From: Avibacterium paragallinarum
GTDB taxonomy: Bacteria > Pseudomonadota > Gammaproteobacteria > Enterobacterales > Pasteurellaceae
Direction: 5' to 3'
Length of the DNA stretch: 64,000 bases
Assembly: GCF_900450705.1 (NCBI RefSeq)
Contig: NZ_UGHK01000002.1
Location: 1-64,000, forward strand
Shown in pieces: positions 26,985-36,379 of the stretch. The translations under genes and the position numbers were made by a program. The first letter of the stretch is position 1, and each line of letters opens with the position of its first letter. The notes beneath the pieces are model-generated. The model did not search any database, was not told the origin of the DNA, and saw only the letters and a program-made list of their open reading frames with translations.

Positions 26985-27995
26985 TTATTTTTTATCTAAA
27001 GATTTTACTGATTTTCTAATCACTAATTCAGGATGAATTTCAATAACTTCATATTTTCCGGATTTATCACTAATTCGTTGAAATAGTAAGTTAACTGCTT
27101 GAGCTCCCAAACGTGATTTTGATTGATGTATAGTCGTTAAAGGTGGGGAGTAAAAACGTGATGAATGAATATTATCATAACCAATAATAGAAATATCATC
27201 GGGGACTTTTAATCCTTTTTCTCCAATAGCTGAAATCGCACCTAGTGCCATTACATCATTACAGCAGAAAACAGCAGTAGGTAGATTATCTTGTGTCAAA
27301 ATTCTATTCATACATTCGTAGCCATCTTCAGGTTCAAAAAAACCTTCCATAACCCAGAGAGGATTTATTTCAAGGTTTGCTTCTTTCATTGCTGTAACAA
27401 ACCCCTCATAGCGTGTTCTGGCTGTTGTTTTGATAAGTTCTCCAGCAATAATGCCAATTTTTTTATGACCATTATCAATTAAGTATTTGGTGGCAAGGTA
27501 TCCACCAATAAAGCTATTATCTTGGATAAGGTCTGTATTTTTACTATGCGGCCCCCAATCCATTACTACCATAGGTATATCAGTAAAATTTTCGAGTAGA
27601 TCCAATGAATCCTGAATATATTCAGCACACATTACTAAAATTCCATCAACACGCTTTTTAGCAAGCATTTCTAAATGATTTTTGATTTTTTCAGGATTAT
27701 TTTGTGTATTGCATAAAAATAATGAGTAACCTTGTCGATAACAATGTTCTTCTACAGAATGAATAATTTCAGCAAAATAAGGTGCTTCACTTGTTGTGAC
27801 AACCATTCCTATAGATCTTGTAGTATTTACTTTTAAACTTCGTGCTACTGCACTCGGAGAGTAATTTAGTACTCGAATGGCTTCTCTAACTTGCTTTTCT
27901 GTTTCTTCAGCAACAAAACGTGTTTTATTTATTACATGGGATACTGTTGTTGTAGAAACGCCCGCCATTTTCGCGACATCTTTAATTGTTGCCAT
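26985..27995 (-). CDS. purR: HTH-type purine repressor
   Basis: 336 residues. LacI-type DNA-binding domain [18 protein letters not shown] with the hinge helix [11 protein letters not shown], then a periplasmic-binding-like ligand domain ([27 protein letters not shown]). Length and sequence match PurR, which binds hypoxanthine or guanine as corepressor. I saw no PurR operator at its own promoter. Confidence 0.92.
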   Translation of the reverse strand: MATIKDVAKMAGVSTTTVSHVINKTRFVAEETEKQVREAIRVLNYSPSAVARSLKVNTTRSIGMVVTTSEAPYFAEIIHSVEEHCYRQGYSLFLCNTQNNPEKIKNHLEMLAKKRVDGILVMCAEYIQDSLDLLENFTDIPMVVMDWGPHSKNTDLIQDNSFIGGYLATKYLIDNGHKKIGIIAGELIKTTARTRYEGFVTAMKEANLEINPLWVMEGFFEPEDGYECMNRILTQDNLPTAVFCCNDVMALGAISAIGEKGLKVPDDISIIGYDNIHSSRFYSPPLTTIHQSKSRLGAQAVNLLFQRISDKSGKYEVIEIHPELVIRKSVKSLDKK

Positions 27996-28340
27996 AGTTC
28001 CTCCAAAAAATTTGGCAATATTATAAAGATCAGAATGGAATTGTTAAGGGCTATCAATGAAAAATTTGTCACTGATCACAAGTTATTGATGAGCCAACTT
28101 AAATAATGAAATTCTTTTTCATTAATAGGAATTTATTATGAATGGTAACTGTTTAAATAGAGCATTTTAAACAAATCTTTAACGGCAGGTAGCAATGTAG
28201 GGATAACCAAAGCGTTTTTATTTGTATTAAAAAAGTTTCTATTTTGATAGAATAAATCTATAGACGTAAGTAAATAATTCTTGGTAGAAAGAAAATATAA
28301 TCAACACAATATAAGAAAAGGCTTTTATTACATTTTTATT
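27996..28340. other. Intergenic region purR / nif3-like
   Basis: 345 bases between divergent genes, holding both promoters. CTCC (28003-28006) is the purR ribosome site. A plausible -10 (TATAAT-like) lies near 28298. An in-frame extension of the right-hand gene back to 28281 lacks a ribosome site. No structured RNA or repeat was recognised. Confidence 0.4.
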
Positions 28341-29096
28341 ATGAACAACATAGTATTAGAACAACTTCTTAACGAAAAACTTAACGCAGCGGCGATTTCT
28401 GACTATGCCCCTAACGGCTTGCAAGTGGAAGGCAGGGAGCAGGTGAAAAAAATCATCACAGGCGTAACTGCAAGCCTTGCGTTGATTGACTATGCTATCA
28501 GCCAAAACGCCGATGCGATTTTAGTCCATCACGGTTATTTTTGGAAAAGCGAAAACCCTTGCATTCGAGGAATGAAAGGCAAGCGAATCAAAGCCTTATT
28601 GCAAAATAATATTAATTTATACGCTTACCACCTGCCTCTTGATGTTCACCCAGAGCTAGGCAACAACGCCCAACTTGCGGCGTTATTGGGTATTGAAAAT
28701 CTGCAACCCTTAGAGCAAGGTAAATTCAGCATTCCTGTTTATGGCACGCTCGCCACACCTATCAGCGGGGAAGCATTTGCTGAGCGTATTGAGCAACAAT
28801 TACAGCGTAAACCGCTTTTTTGTGCTGAAAACGCACCGCACTTTATCCGCACAGTGGGGATTTGCACGGGCGGCGGTCAGGGCTATATTGATCTTGCCGC
28901 ACAGCAGGGGCTTGATGCCTTTATTACGGGCGAGGTGTCCGAGCAAACCATTCATTCTGCTACTGAGCAAGGCATTAACTTTTTTGCCGCTGGGCATCAC
29001 TGCACGGAGCGGTATGGGGTAAAAGCCTTGGGCGAATGGCTGGTGGAACAACACGGTTTTGAAGTGGAATTTAAAGAGATTTATAATCCCGCATAG
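28341..29096 (+). CDS. Nif3-like dinuclear metal center protein (YbgI/DUF34)
   Basis: 251 residues from the ATG at 28341. Metal-binding motifs DAILVHHGYFW, YAYHLPLDVHPELGNNAQLA and a late FFAAGHHCTERYG are those of the Nif3/YbgI family, a hexameric ring with two metal ions per subunit. Sometimes annotated GTP cyclohydrolase 1 type 2; the true role is uncertain. Confidence 0.9.
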   Translation: MNNIVLEQLLNEKLNAAAISDYAPNGLQVEGREQVKKIITGVTASLALIDYAISQNADAILVHHGYFWKSENPCIRGMKGKRIKALLQNNINLYAYHLPLDVHPELGNNAQLAALLGIENLQPLEQGKFSIPVYGTLATPISGEAFAERIEQQLQRKPLFCAENAPHFIRTVGICTGGGQGYIDLAAQQGLDAFITGEVSEQTIHSATEQGINFFAAGHHCTERYGVKALGEWLVEQHGFEVEFKEIYNPA

Positions 29097-29152
29097 TAAG
29101 ACATAAGGCTAGCAAAGTGCGGTCAGATTTTTTGCACATTTTCAGGTCAGCT

Positions 29153-29181
29153 TTGTGTAACGGCGAGTTTTCCCTTATACT
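29153..29181 (+). promoter_or_regulatory. fabI promoter
   Basis: TTGTGT at 29153-29158 and TATACT at 29176-29181 with a 17-base spacer, 35 bases before the fabI start. A USS core (AAAGTGCGGT) lies just upstream. Confidence 0.6.
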
Positions 29182-29215
29182 ATGCACAATTTTTTCATCA
29201 AAATAGGAATAAAAA

Positions 29216-30004
29216 ATGGGTTTCTTAACAGGTAAACGTATTTTAATTACAGGCTTAGCGAGCAATCGCTCTATCGCTTATGGGATTGCCGCGGCAATGA
29301 AACGTGAAGGTGCGGAACTGGCTTTCACTTATTTAAACGATAAATTAAAACCGCGTGTAGAAGAATTTGCCAAAGAATTTGGCTCAGGCATCATTCTGCC
29401 TCTTGATGTGGCAAGCGATGAGAACATCACAAACTGCTTTGCGGAATTAAGCAAGCACTGGGAAAAATTCGATGGCTTCGTTCACGCGATCGCATTCGCC
29501 CCAGGCGATCAACTAGATGGCGACTATGTAAACGCCGCAACGCGTGAAGGCTTCCGCATTGCTCACGACATCAGTGCATACAGCTTCGTAGCAATGGCAC
29601 AAGCGGCACGTCCGATGTTAAATCCAAATTCAGGGCTTGTTACTCTCACCTATTTAGGTGCGGAGCGTGCCATTCCAAACTACAATGTGATGTGTTTAGC
29701 CAAAGCCTCATTAGAAGCCAGCACCCGCGTAATGGCAGCAGATTTAGGCAAAGATGGTATTCGTGTTAATGCTATTTCTGCAGGCCCAATCCGTACACTC
29801 GCGGCTTCTGGCATTAAAAACTTCAAGAAAATGCTTGCGACTTTTGAAAACACCGCCCCATTACGCCGCACCGTTACCATTGAAGATGTAGGTAATTCAG
29901 CGGCATTCTTATGTTCTGACCTTGCTTCAGGGGTAACAGGCGAAGTATTGCACGTTGATGCAGGCTTTAGCATTACCGCAATGAGCGAATTAGGTGCGGA
30001 ATAA
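29216..30004 (+). CDS. fabI: Enoyl-[acyl-carrier-protein] reductase (NADH)
   Basis: 262 residues. Divergent SDR nucleotide motif [15 protein letters not shown], and the catalytic Y-x6-K in [12 protein letters not shown]. FabI performs the last step of fatty-acid elongation and is the triclosan target. Own promoter at 29153 and terminator at 30024. Confidence 0.96.
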   Translation: MGFLTGKRILITGLASNRSIAYGIAAAMKREGAELAFTYLNDKLKPRVEEFAKEFGSGIILPLDVASDENITNCFAELSKHWEKFDGFVHAIAFAPGDQLDGDYVNAATREGFRIAHDISAYSFVAMAQAARPMLNPNSGLVTLTYLGAERAIPNYNVMCLAKASLEASTRVMAADLGKDGIRVNAISAGPIRTLAASGIKNFKKMLATFENTAPLRRTVTIEDVGNSAAFLCSDLASGVTGEVLHVDAGFSITAMSELGAE

Positions 30005-30023
30005 GTTTAACCCAACACAAAAT

Positions 30024-30050
30024 AAGGCAGACCTATGGCGTCTGCCTTTT
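30024..30050 (+). terminator. fabI terminator
   Basis: AAGGCAGAC (30024-30032) and GTCTGCCTT (30040-30048) form a perfect stem, seven-base loop, followed by T-rich sequence, 20 bases after the fabI stop. Confidence 0.85.
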
Positions 30051-30074
30051 GTCGTTTATTAAGAAAAGATCATT

Positions 30075-32054
30075 ATGTTTCAAAACAACCCTTTACTTTC
30101 CCAATTAAAACAACAAATTCGTGATAGCAAGCCCATCGTGGAAGGCGTGGTGCGTGGCTCTGACAAGGCCTTTGGCTTTTTAGAATGCGATAAAAAAAGC
30201 TATTTCATTCCACCGCAAGCGATGAAAAAAGTAATGCACGGCGATAAAATCAAAGCCCGCATTGAAACCGTTGGTGATAAAGAGCAGGCTGAGCCTGAAG
30301 AATTGATTGAGCCAATGCTCACCCGTTTCATCGCCAAAGTGCGGTACAATAAAGACAAGAAATTACAAGTGTTAGTGGATCACCCACAAATTAACCAGCC
30401 TATCGGTGCGAACAAAGCCAAAGCGGTAACAGAAGACTTGCAAGAGGGCGATTGGGTAGTGGCAGAGCTTAAAACTCACCCCTTACGCGATGATCGTTTT
30501 CTCTTCGCCCAAATCACACAATTTATTTGTCAGAAAGACGATGAATTTGCCCCTTGGTGGGTAACCTTGGCACGTCATCAGCAATCCCGTTATCCTGTTC
30601 AAGGGCAAGAAAGTTACGAGATGTTGGATCAACAACCGCGTGAAGATCTCACCGCATTGGATTTTGTAACCATTGATAGCGAAAGCACGCAAGATATGGA
30701 CGATGCCCTTTACATTGAAGCTCTGGAAGAAAACGGGCAACAAGTGGGCTGGAAATTAGTGGTCGCTATCGCTGATCCTACGGCTTACATTGATGAAAAC
30801 TCCATTATCGAGCAAGAAGCCAAACAGCGTTGCTTTACTAACTATCTACCTGGTTTCAACATTCCAATGTTGCCGCGTAAGCTTTCTGATGAGCTTTGTT
30901 CATTAATGGAAAATGAAACTCGCCCTGCGTTGGTGTGCTTTATTGACGTGAATTTAGACGGCAGCCTTCGCAACAAGCCGACATTTGTTTCGGCTTATGT
31001 GAAGTCAAAAGCTAAATTGGCTTATGACAAGGTTTCAGATTATTTAGAACAGCAAGAAAATGCGTGGCAACCAGAATCTCCTGCTACGAAAAATCAGATT
31101 GATTTGCTCCATCAATTCACCCTTGCCCGCATTCAATGGCGTAAAACCCACTCGCTACTGTTTAACGAGAAGCCTGATTACAGCTTTAAACTAGCTGAAA
31201 ATGGCAAAGTGGAAGCCATTGTGGCGGAATACCGCCGTATCGCCAATCAAATTGTGGAAGAATCAATGATCTTAGCGAATATTTGTGCGGCGCAATATCT
31301 CAATGAAACGGCACAATGTGGCATTTTCAACACCCACAGTGGCTTTGATCAGAAAAATCTTGCCGCCGCACAACAATTTTTACTTTCACAATTAGCCAAT
31401 GAAGAAAATGAAGTAGAACTAAAAGATCGTTATTCTAGCGAAAACTTGGCAACCCTAGAAGGCTACTGCCGTATGCGCCACGATATTGAACCTATTGAGG
31501 GGGATTATTTAGAGTTACGCCTACGTCGCTATCTCACCTTTGCCGAATTTAAGGCAGAATTAGCACCGCACTTTGGTTTAGGCTTAGCGGGTTATGCCAC
31601 TTGGACATCGCCAATTCGCAAATATTCCGATATGGTGAATCATCGCCTCATCAAAGCGAGCCTCACCACCCAGCAATACCAAAAGCCTGCCGATGAAGTT
31701 TTACAACGTTTGCAAGAAGCGCGCCTCCAAAACCGCTTAATTGAACGCGACATTGCCGACTGGCTCTATTGCCGCTATCTCGCGGAAAAACTGGAAAGCC
31801 GCCCCCAATTCAGTGCCGAAATCCAAGATGTAATGCGAGGTGGATTACGCGTTCAATTATTGGAAAACGGTGCTTCAATGTTTATTCCTGCTTCCACCTT
31901 GCACAATAACAAAGAAGAAATGCAAGTCAATCCTGACGAAATCGCCCTTTATATCAAAGGCGAAAGAGTTTATAAACTTGGCGATAGGGTAAAGGTTGGA
32001 TTGATGGAAATAAAGGAGGAGACACGTAGTATTATTGGCAATATTATTGAATAA
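30075..32054 (+). CDS. rnb: Exoribonuclease II
   Basis: 659 residues. Cold-shock OB domains (residues 15-180), RNB catalytic domain with DSESTQDMDDALY (Asp cluster) and YSFKLAENGKVEAIV, and a C-terminal S1 domain. It degrades single-stranded RNA 3' to 5'. Length typical of RNase II rather than RNase R. Downstream hairpin at 32105. Confidence 0.95.
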   Translation: MFQNNPLLSQLKQQIRDSKPIVEGVVRGSDKAFGFLECDKKSYFIPPQAMKKVMHGDKIKARIETVGDKEQAEPEELIEPMLTRFIAKVRYNKDKKLQVLVDHPQINQPIGANKAKAVTEDLQEGDWVVAELKTHPLRDDRFLFAQITQFICQKDDEFAPWWVTLARHQQSRYPVQGQESYEMLDQQPREDLTALDFVTIDSESTQDMDDALYIEALEENGQQVGWKLVVAIADPTAYIDENSIIEQEAKQRCFTNYLPGFNIPMLPRKLSDELCSLMENETRPALVCFIDVNLDGSLRNKPTFVSAYVKSKAKLAYDKVSDYLEQQENAWQPESPATKNQIDLLHQFTLARIQWRKTHSLLFNEKPDYSFKLAENGKVEAIVAEYRRIANQIVEESMILANICAAQYLNETAQCGIFNTHSGFDQKNLAAAQQFLLSQLANEENEVELKDRYSSENLATLEGYCRMRHDIEPIEGDYLELRLRRYLTFAEFKAELAPHFGLGLAGYATWTSPIRKYSDMVNHRLIKASLTTQQYQKPADEVLQRLQEARLQNRLIERDIADWLYCRYLAEKLESRPQFSAEIQDVMRGGLRVQLLENGASMFIPASTLHNNKEEMQVNPDEIALYIKGERVYKLGDRVKVGLMEIKEETRSIIGNIIE

Positions 32055-32104
32055 TAGTCATTTTGAAATAGGATTATTGTTTCACTTGATTTTAAATTTA
32101 AAAC

Positions 32105-32152
32105 AACATTAGACTCAAAATGAATGTATTTATTTTAGGTCTAATGTTTGTT
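32105..32152 (+). terminator. rnb terminator
   Basis: AACATTAGAC (32105-32114) pairs with GTCTAATGTT (32139-32148), followed by TGTTTT. The 24-base loop is long; weak but well positioned. Confidence 0.55.
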
Positions 32153-32212
32153 TTATCTTTAAATTTATACTGTATAAACTAGCTTCACGTTTTTATTTTT
32201 TAGGATAAAGAT

Positions 32213-32262
32213 GGATAAAAAAAGTGTAAATGAACTGTAACAACTTATAGATCATTTACACT
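32213..32262 (-). terminator. hns terminator
   Basis: On the minus strand AGTGTAAATGA (rc of 32252-32262) pairs with TCATTTACACT (rc of 32223-32233), followed by a run of seven T. It lies about 25 bases past the hns stop. Confidence 0.7.
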
Positions 32263-32285
32263 GAATCGCTGTATAGTAAAATAGT

Positions 32286-32681
32286 TTAAATCTCGAAATC
32301 AGATAGAGATTTACCAGCTTCTAATTCACGTTGAATAGCTAAAGGAGTTCTTCCTTTGCCCGTCCAAGTTCTTACGCGTCCATTATCTGTATACTGATAT
32401 TTAGCTGGACGAGCAGGCTGTTTTGTTTTTCCTACATTATTTATACTTGAAGAAAGGAGTTCTTCGGTAGAAATACCTTTTTCTCTTAATAAATTATGCA
32501 CTTCTTCTAGTGCTTTTAATTTTTCTGCCTTTTGTTGAGCAATTTTAGCTAATGTTTCTCGTTTTTCTTCAATAACAATTTTTATCTTTTCTAAGATTTC
32601 TTCTAATTGTTCTAATTCCACATCTTTAGCTATTGCACGCAAGCTACGAATATTTTTTAAGATTTTTAATGCATCAGTCAT
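32286..32681 (-). CDS. hns: Nucleoid-associated protein H-NS
   Basis: 131 residues from the ATG at 32681 (TDALKIL, GGAG six bases upstream); an ATG at 32687 overlaps the ribosome site. Coiled-coil oligomerisation domain (residues 1-65), linker, and the C-terminal DNA-binding core TWTGKGRTPLAIQ. H-NS silences AT-rich foreign DNA; it is the obvious host protein to bind the AT-rich prophage and restriction islands around it. Confidence 0.93.
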   Translation of the reverse strand: MTDALKILKNIRSLRAIAKDVELEQLEEILEKIKIVIEEKRETLAKIAQQKAEKLKALEEVHNLLREKGISTEELLSSSINNVGKTKQPARPAKYQYTDNGRVRTWTGKGRTPLAIQRELEAGKSLSDFEI

Positions 32682-32892
32682 TTTCATCTCCTAAATTGAA
32701 TGGTACTAAATAAGTTGATTTAATAATAGCGAAAATATTATTTAAGATAAATACTAGAACCATTAAATATTTAATTTTAATAGTTAGAACTAGCTACTTT
32801 TATTTGTTTTTCTAGTCTATAAGATGGGTTAAAAAGCTATCTTCTTAGATAGTACTTGGAATTTTTCGGATATTATTGTAACCTTTATGTAT

Positions 32893-33072
32893 CCTACATA
32901 TGTAGAGGAGCCGCTATTATAAGTATTTTTTCTGAGTGGATAACGATGAGGAAAAAGGAAAGGAATAGTTGCCGAAATCAATTAAAAGTCGTTTTAATTG
33001 GTTGGGAGCGTTTTCGAAAGAAACGTTACTGTCATAGTCTTTTTAACAACTATGGAGCGCTACTGGTTAGGT
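32893..33072 (+). ncRNA. Lysine riboswitch (L box)
   Basis: Core motifs in order: AGAGGAGC (32904-32911), AAGTA, GGATAACGATGAGG, GGAAAGG, TTGCCGAAATC, TTGGGAGCG, ACTGTCATAG and TATGGAGCGCTACT. The closing stem pairs CCTA..GTAG with CTAC..TAGG at 33061-33072. It precedes an NhaC-superfamily gene, the arrangement described for LysW in Haemophilus and Vibrio. Downstream GTATAATTATAC and a T-rich stretch may form the expression platform. Confidence 0.85.
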
Positions 33073-33165
33073 TGGGTATAATTATACTTAGCTTTTATTT
33101 TAAATTATTTTTTCTTTAAAATAGTAAACCTCAGTGGTTCTCCCTTATCCTTAGGTAGAACAATA

Positions 33166-34689
33166 ATGGAACTTTTAGATTATTCCACATCAATTTGGTC
33201 GGTTGTCCCACCGTTATTAGCTTTATTATTAGCAATTTTTACTCGTAAAGTTATTTTATCTTTAAGTATTGGTATTTTAATTGGCGCATTAATGTTGGCT
33301 GATTACAATATTGCCAACACGGCGATTTATTTAAAGAATACCGTGCAGTCTTTGGTATATGGTGATGAAGGTTGGAACTTTGATACCATCAACATCATTT
33401 TATTCTTATTATTATTAGGCATTTTAACCGCACTTTTAACGGTGTCAGGTAGTAATCGTGCTTTTGCTGAATGGGCACAAAAACGTATTAAAAATCGTCG
33501 TGGTGCAAAGTTAATGGCAGCATCGTTAGTTTTTGTTACTTTTATCGACGATTATTTCCACAGCCTTGCAGTGGGCGCGATTGCCCGCCCGATTACGGAT
33601 AAATTCAAAGTTTCTCGTGCGAAACTAGCCTATATTTTGGATTCCACCGCAGCACCAATGTGTGTGATTATGCCTGTTTCAAGCTGGGGGGCGTACATTA
33701 TCACCTTAATTTCAGGCTTGCTTGCTACTTACGCCATTACGGATTACACCCCAATTGGGGCATTTATGGCGATGAGTGCGATGAATTTTTACGCGATTTT
33801 CTCTATTTTAATGGTGTTCTTCGTGGCGTATTTCTCTTTCGATATTGGCTCAATGGCAAGACACGAAAAACTCGCCCTCGAACACACTGAAGATGATGAA
33901 AATGAGCAAACAGGTGTAAAAGGCCACGTTCGCAACTTGATTTTACCTATTGTTACCTTAATTGGTGCAACGGTATTTATGATGTTGCACACAGGTAATG
34001 AAGCCCTTGCCGCAGAGGGCAAACCTTTCTCCGTATTAGGTGCATTTGAAAATACGACGGTGGGTATTTCACTTGTTGTGGGCGGCTGTGCATCAATTAT
34101 TGTGGCAACCCTTTGTATTTTGATTGATCGTCAAGTGCGTTTTGCAGAATACGCTAAATCTTGGATCGTTGGCGTAAAATCAATGCTTGGTGCGATTTTG
34201 ATTTTATTCTTCGCTTGGACAATTAATAATGTTGTGGGCGATATGAAAACAGGGACTTATTTATCTAGCCTTGTGTCTGGCAATTTACCTGTGGCAGTGT
34301 TGCCTGCGTTATTGTTCGTATTAGGGGCAGTAATGGCGTTCTCAACAGGAACAAGCTGGGGGACATTTGGAATTATGTTGCCAATTGCCGCAGCCATTGC
34401 AGCCAATGCCGCGCCAGAATTAATGTTGCCTTGCCTTTCAGCCGTAATGGCTGGGGCTGTGTGTGGCGACCACTGTTCACCAGTTTCCGATACGACTATT
34501 TTGTCTTCCACTGGGGCGAAATGTAATCATATGGATCACGTTACCACCCAGTTACCTTATGCCTTAACCTTAGCCGCAGCAACCATTGTGGGCTATCTTG
34601 TGGTTGGTTACACCGCATCAGGCGTGTTTGGCTTTATAGCCACAGCAATCACCTTGGTTGCACTCATTTTCTTATTTAAAAGACGTTAG
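33166..34689 (+). CDS. lysW: NhaC-superfamily transporter, probable lysine transporter LysW
   Basis: 507 residues, about 11-12 membrane segments. Contains FIDDYFHSLAVGAIARP and CGDHCSPVSDTTILSS, the conserved ion-site motifs of the NhaC superfamily. Often annotated Na+/H+ antiporter. The lysine riboswitch upstream points to lysine as substrate: low lysine turns the gene on. This is inference from regulation (Rodionov-type comparative work on LYS elements), not from sequence specificity. Confidence 0.82.
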   Translation: MELLDYSTSIWSVVPPLLALLLAIFTRKVILSLSIGILIGALMLADYNIANTAIYLKNTVQSLVYGDEGWNFDTINIILFLLLLGILTALLTVSGSNRAFAEWAQKRIKNRRGAKLMAASLVFVTFIDDYFHSLAVGAIARPITDKFKVSRAKLAYILDSTAAPMCVIMPVSSWGAYIITLISGLLATYAITDYTPIGAFMAMSAMNFYAIFSILMVFFVAYFSFDIGSMARHEKLALEHTEDDENEQTGVKGHVRNLILPIVTLIGATVFMMLHTGNEALAAEGKPFSVLGAFENTTVGISLVVGGCASIIVATLCILIDRQVRFAEYAKSWIVGVKSMLGAILILFFAWTINNVVGDMKTGTYLSSLVSGNLPVAVLPALLFVLGAVMAFSTGTSWGTFGIMLPIAAAIAANAAPELMLPCLSAVMAGAVCGDHCSPVSDTTILSSTGAKCNHMDHVTTQLPYALTLAAATIVGYLVVGYTASGVFGFIATAITLVALIFLFKRR

Positions 34690-34691
34690 AG

Positions 34692-34707
34692 TGTGATCTA
34701 GATCACA
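34692..34707. promoter_or_regulatory. Perfect CRP-type palindrome
   Basis: TGTGATCTAGATCACA is a perfect CRP consensus dyad, three bases after the lysW stop. No host gene starts downstream before prophage 2, so its target may be a gene displaced by the prophage, or it may be fortuitous in the lysW 3' region. Confidence 0.55.
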
Positions 34708-34743
34708 AAATTGAAAATAAAATTTTATTTCGTCTATTTTATA

Positions 34744-34771
34744 AAATGCGGCAGATTGTCGCATTTTTTTT
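34744..34771 (+). terminator. lysW terminator
   Basis: AAAATGCG and CGCATTTT flank a nine-base loop and are followed by a T-run. Marks host DNA up to about 34771. Confidence 0.75.
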
Positions 34772-34780
34772 ATTTTAAGC

Positions 34781-34928
34781 TGAATTTTATTTTATAAAAT
34801 ATTTCTATTTTAGAATTTTAAAAAATTTTATCTATAAAATCGCAAAACATTTCGCATAAAATTTAAATTTATTTTGCATAGCTATTGAGTCTCAGATTAT
34901 GCAAAATTATTTCAAATTTTTTATCATT
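34781..34928. other. AT-rich terminal region of prophage 2
   Basis: Non-coding. Recurrent motifs TATAAAAT and TTTCGCATAAA / TTTTGCATA occur several times in both orientations, like transposase sites of a Mu-type end. No match to the TCCACATAA sites of the other prophages. Confidence 0.4.
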
Positions 34929-35051
34929 TAGACCTCCATACCTCCCCAGCTACATTGTTAGTCAGTCGGCTTAACTACTGCTTATTTCCCCTTTACTCCT
35001 CGTCCCCAACGAGCAATGATGCCCCCAACATAAAACAACAGGGACATAAAA

Positions 35052-35330
35052 ATGAAATTTAATACACGAGAATTTATTCAACACTTAACCACCAGACTTG
35101 AAAACCATCACGGCTTTAAAAATGGGGAATTTGTGCAAGGGAAACGCCGCTTTCAAGTCCGTCAAGATAGTTATCAAAATGAGCCAACAATTTATTTACT
35201 TTATATGCCACAAGGCACGCTGGTTGAACACTCTGAACATTGTCGCCAACGCGTTTCAATCGAGACTAACTTTGACATTGTCGCCCAGCAAATCGCTGAC
35301 AAAATCGCAAACATTTTAAGAGGGAAATAA
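35052..35330 (+). CDS. Hypothetical moron protein (copy 2)
   Basis: 92 residues, identical to 13072-13350 except for one residue noticed. AT-rich upstream region of about 120 bases presumably holds its promoter; it contains GCTCGTTGGGGACGAG-like dyad symmetry. Function unknown. Confidence 0.6.
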   Translation: MKFNTREFIQHLTTRLENHHGFKNGEFVQGKRRFQVRQDSYQNEPTIYLLYMPQGTLVEHSEHCRQRVSIETNFDIVAQQIADKIANILRGK

Positions 35331-35333
35331 GCA

Positions 35334-35522
35334 ATGAAAAAACCAACTGAAAAAGCTATTAACAACGTATTAGAAACCATTGCAAAAGAGGTGGGGGATA
35401 TTGAAACATTAGAGACCCGAATGAGCGACCATTTAGATTTTTATGATATGGGCGTATGGAATATCAAACGCCTTATGCGTGCGGCTTATGAGGCAGGCTA
35501 TAAGGCGGGCGTTGAAAAATAG
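35334..35522 (+). CDS. DUF6900-like small phage protein (copy 2)
   Basis: 62 residues. It differs from copy 1 only around residues 8-12 (AINNVL against TIAKIL). It follows the hypothetical moron gene by three bases and converges on the methylase; a GGGGC-TAAC-GCCCC hairpin separates them. Confidence 0.65.
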   Translation: MKKPTEKAINNVLETIAKEVGDIETLETRMSDHLDFYDMGVWNIKRLMRAAYEAGYKAGVEK

Positions 35523-35542
35523 GGGCGTTAGCCCCTTAATTT

Positions 35543-36379
35543 TTAGAATTTAAACACCAAATTATCCTCATAGCTAACCTGATAGTTTAACGATGTTTGA
35601 AGGACTATCCGCTCAGCTCCATCAAAGGCTTGCCAGTTATCCTTTTTCGCCTGCACCATATACGCAATAAACCGCACAAACTCTGACTTAGTGGAGCTAA
35701 AAAACACATAAGGCGGTCGTGTTCGGTCAATAAGCTGCAAGAAATCAATCAAATCAAAATAATTTGCCATTTTATAGCTGTTTTGCTTGGTGCAAAGATA
35801 AGGCGAGTCTAACACAAACAGGGCTTTAGGGTTGTCGGCAAACTTAGGCAGAAGCTGTTGAAATGGCTCGCTGACTATCTCAAGCCCATCAAGGTAATCC
35901 TCTGCACTAGGATAATCAGCCAGCTTTATTCCATTCCAAAATGTCTTGCTAAATAGCTCCTCAAATGAGCTGACTTGTTGCCCACTGAAAAGCAACCAAC
36001 TTGCAATGGTGTTGAGGTCTTTAAATCCCTTAAAATCATTGATTTTATTGATGATTTCTTGCTTTTTATTGTTATCTAATCGCTTGTTTTTGGGTACAAT
36101 ATCGCCAACAATTTGAAGCAGTTCAGCTCGTAAACGATTTGTATCGCTTATGTGTTTTAACCTGTCGGCATAGCCATCAAAATCATTATAAATCACCCGT
36201 GCTTTGGACTTGATACGCTTTGCCACATGGCTTAATAAACCACTTCCTCCAAAAGCATCGACAATCGTCCACCCCTCCCCATCATCAGAAATATGCTCAT
36301 TTAAAACCTGTTTAAAGGCGTTTAAAAACAGCCGTTTTTGCCCGACAAACGGCAACGGTGCTTGATTAAAATGACGCAT
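35543..36379 (-). CDS. D12-class DNA adenine methyltransferase (copy 2)
   Basis: 278 residues, with the same LDSPYL catalytic variant as the prophage 1 copy. The N-terminal 60 residues are more diverged (MRHFNQAPLPFVGQKR..., VDAFGGSG). It overlaps the upstream C5-type methylase gene by 14 bases, so the two are cotranslated. Confidence 0.83.
   Translation of the reverse strand: MRHFNQAPLPFVGQKRLFLNAFKQVLNEHISDDGEGWTIVDAFGGSGLLSHVAKRIKSKARVIYNDFDGYADRLKHISDTNRLRAELLQIVGDIVPKNKRLDNNKKQEIINKINDFKGFKDLNTIASWLLFSGQQVSSFEELFSKTFWNGIKLADYPSAEDYLDGLEIVSEPFQQLLPKFADNPKALFVLDSPYLCTKQNSYKMANYFDLIDFLQLIDRTRPPYVFFSSTKSEFVRFIAYMVQAKKDNWQAFDGAERIVLQTSLNYQVSYEDNLVFKF

Larger units (their letters stand above)
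34929..36157. repeat. Inverted repeat arm 2 (prophage right end)
   Basis: Counterpart of 12245-13473 in inverted orientation and nearly identical. Contains the two moron genes and most of the D12 methylase gene. Confidence 0.85.

Noticed and set aside
32856-33119. 87-codon open frame upstream of lysW
   Set aside because: It lies across the lysine riboswitch; no ribosome site, and the sequence motifs are those of the RNA.
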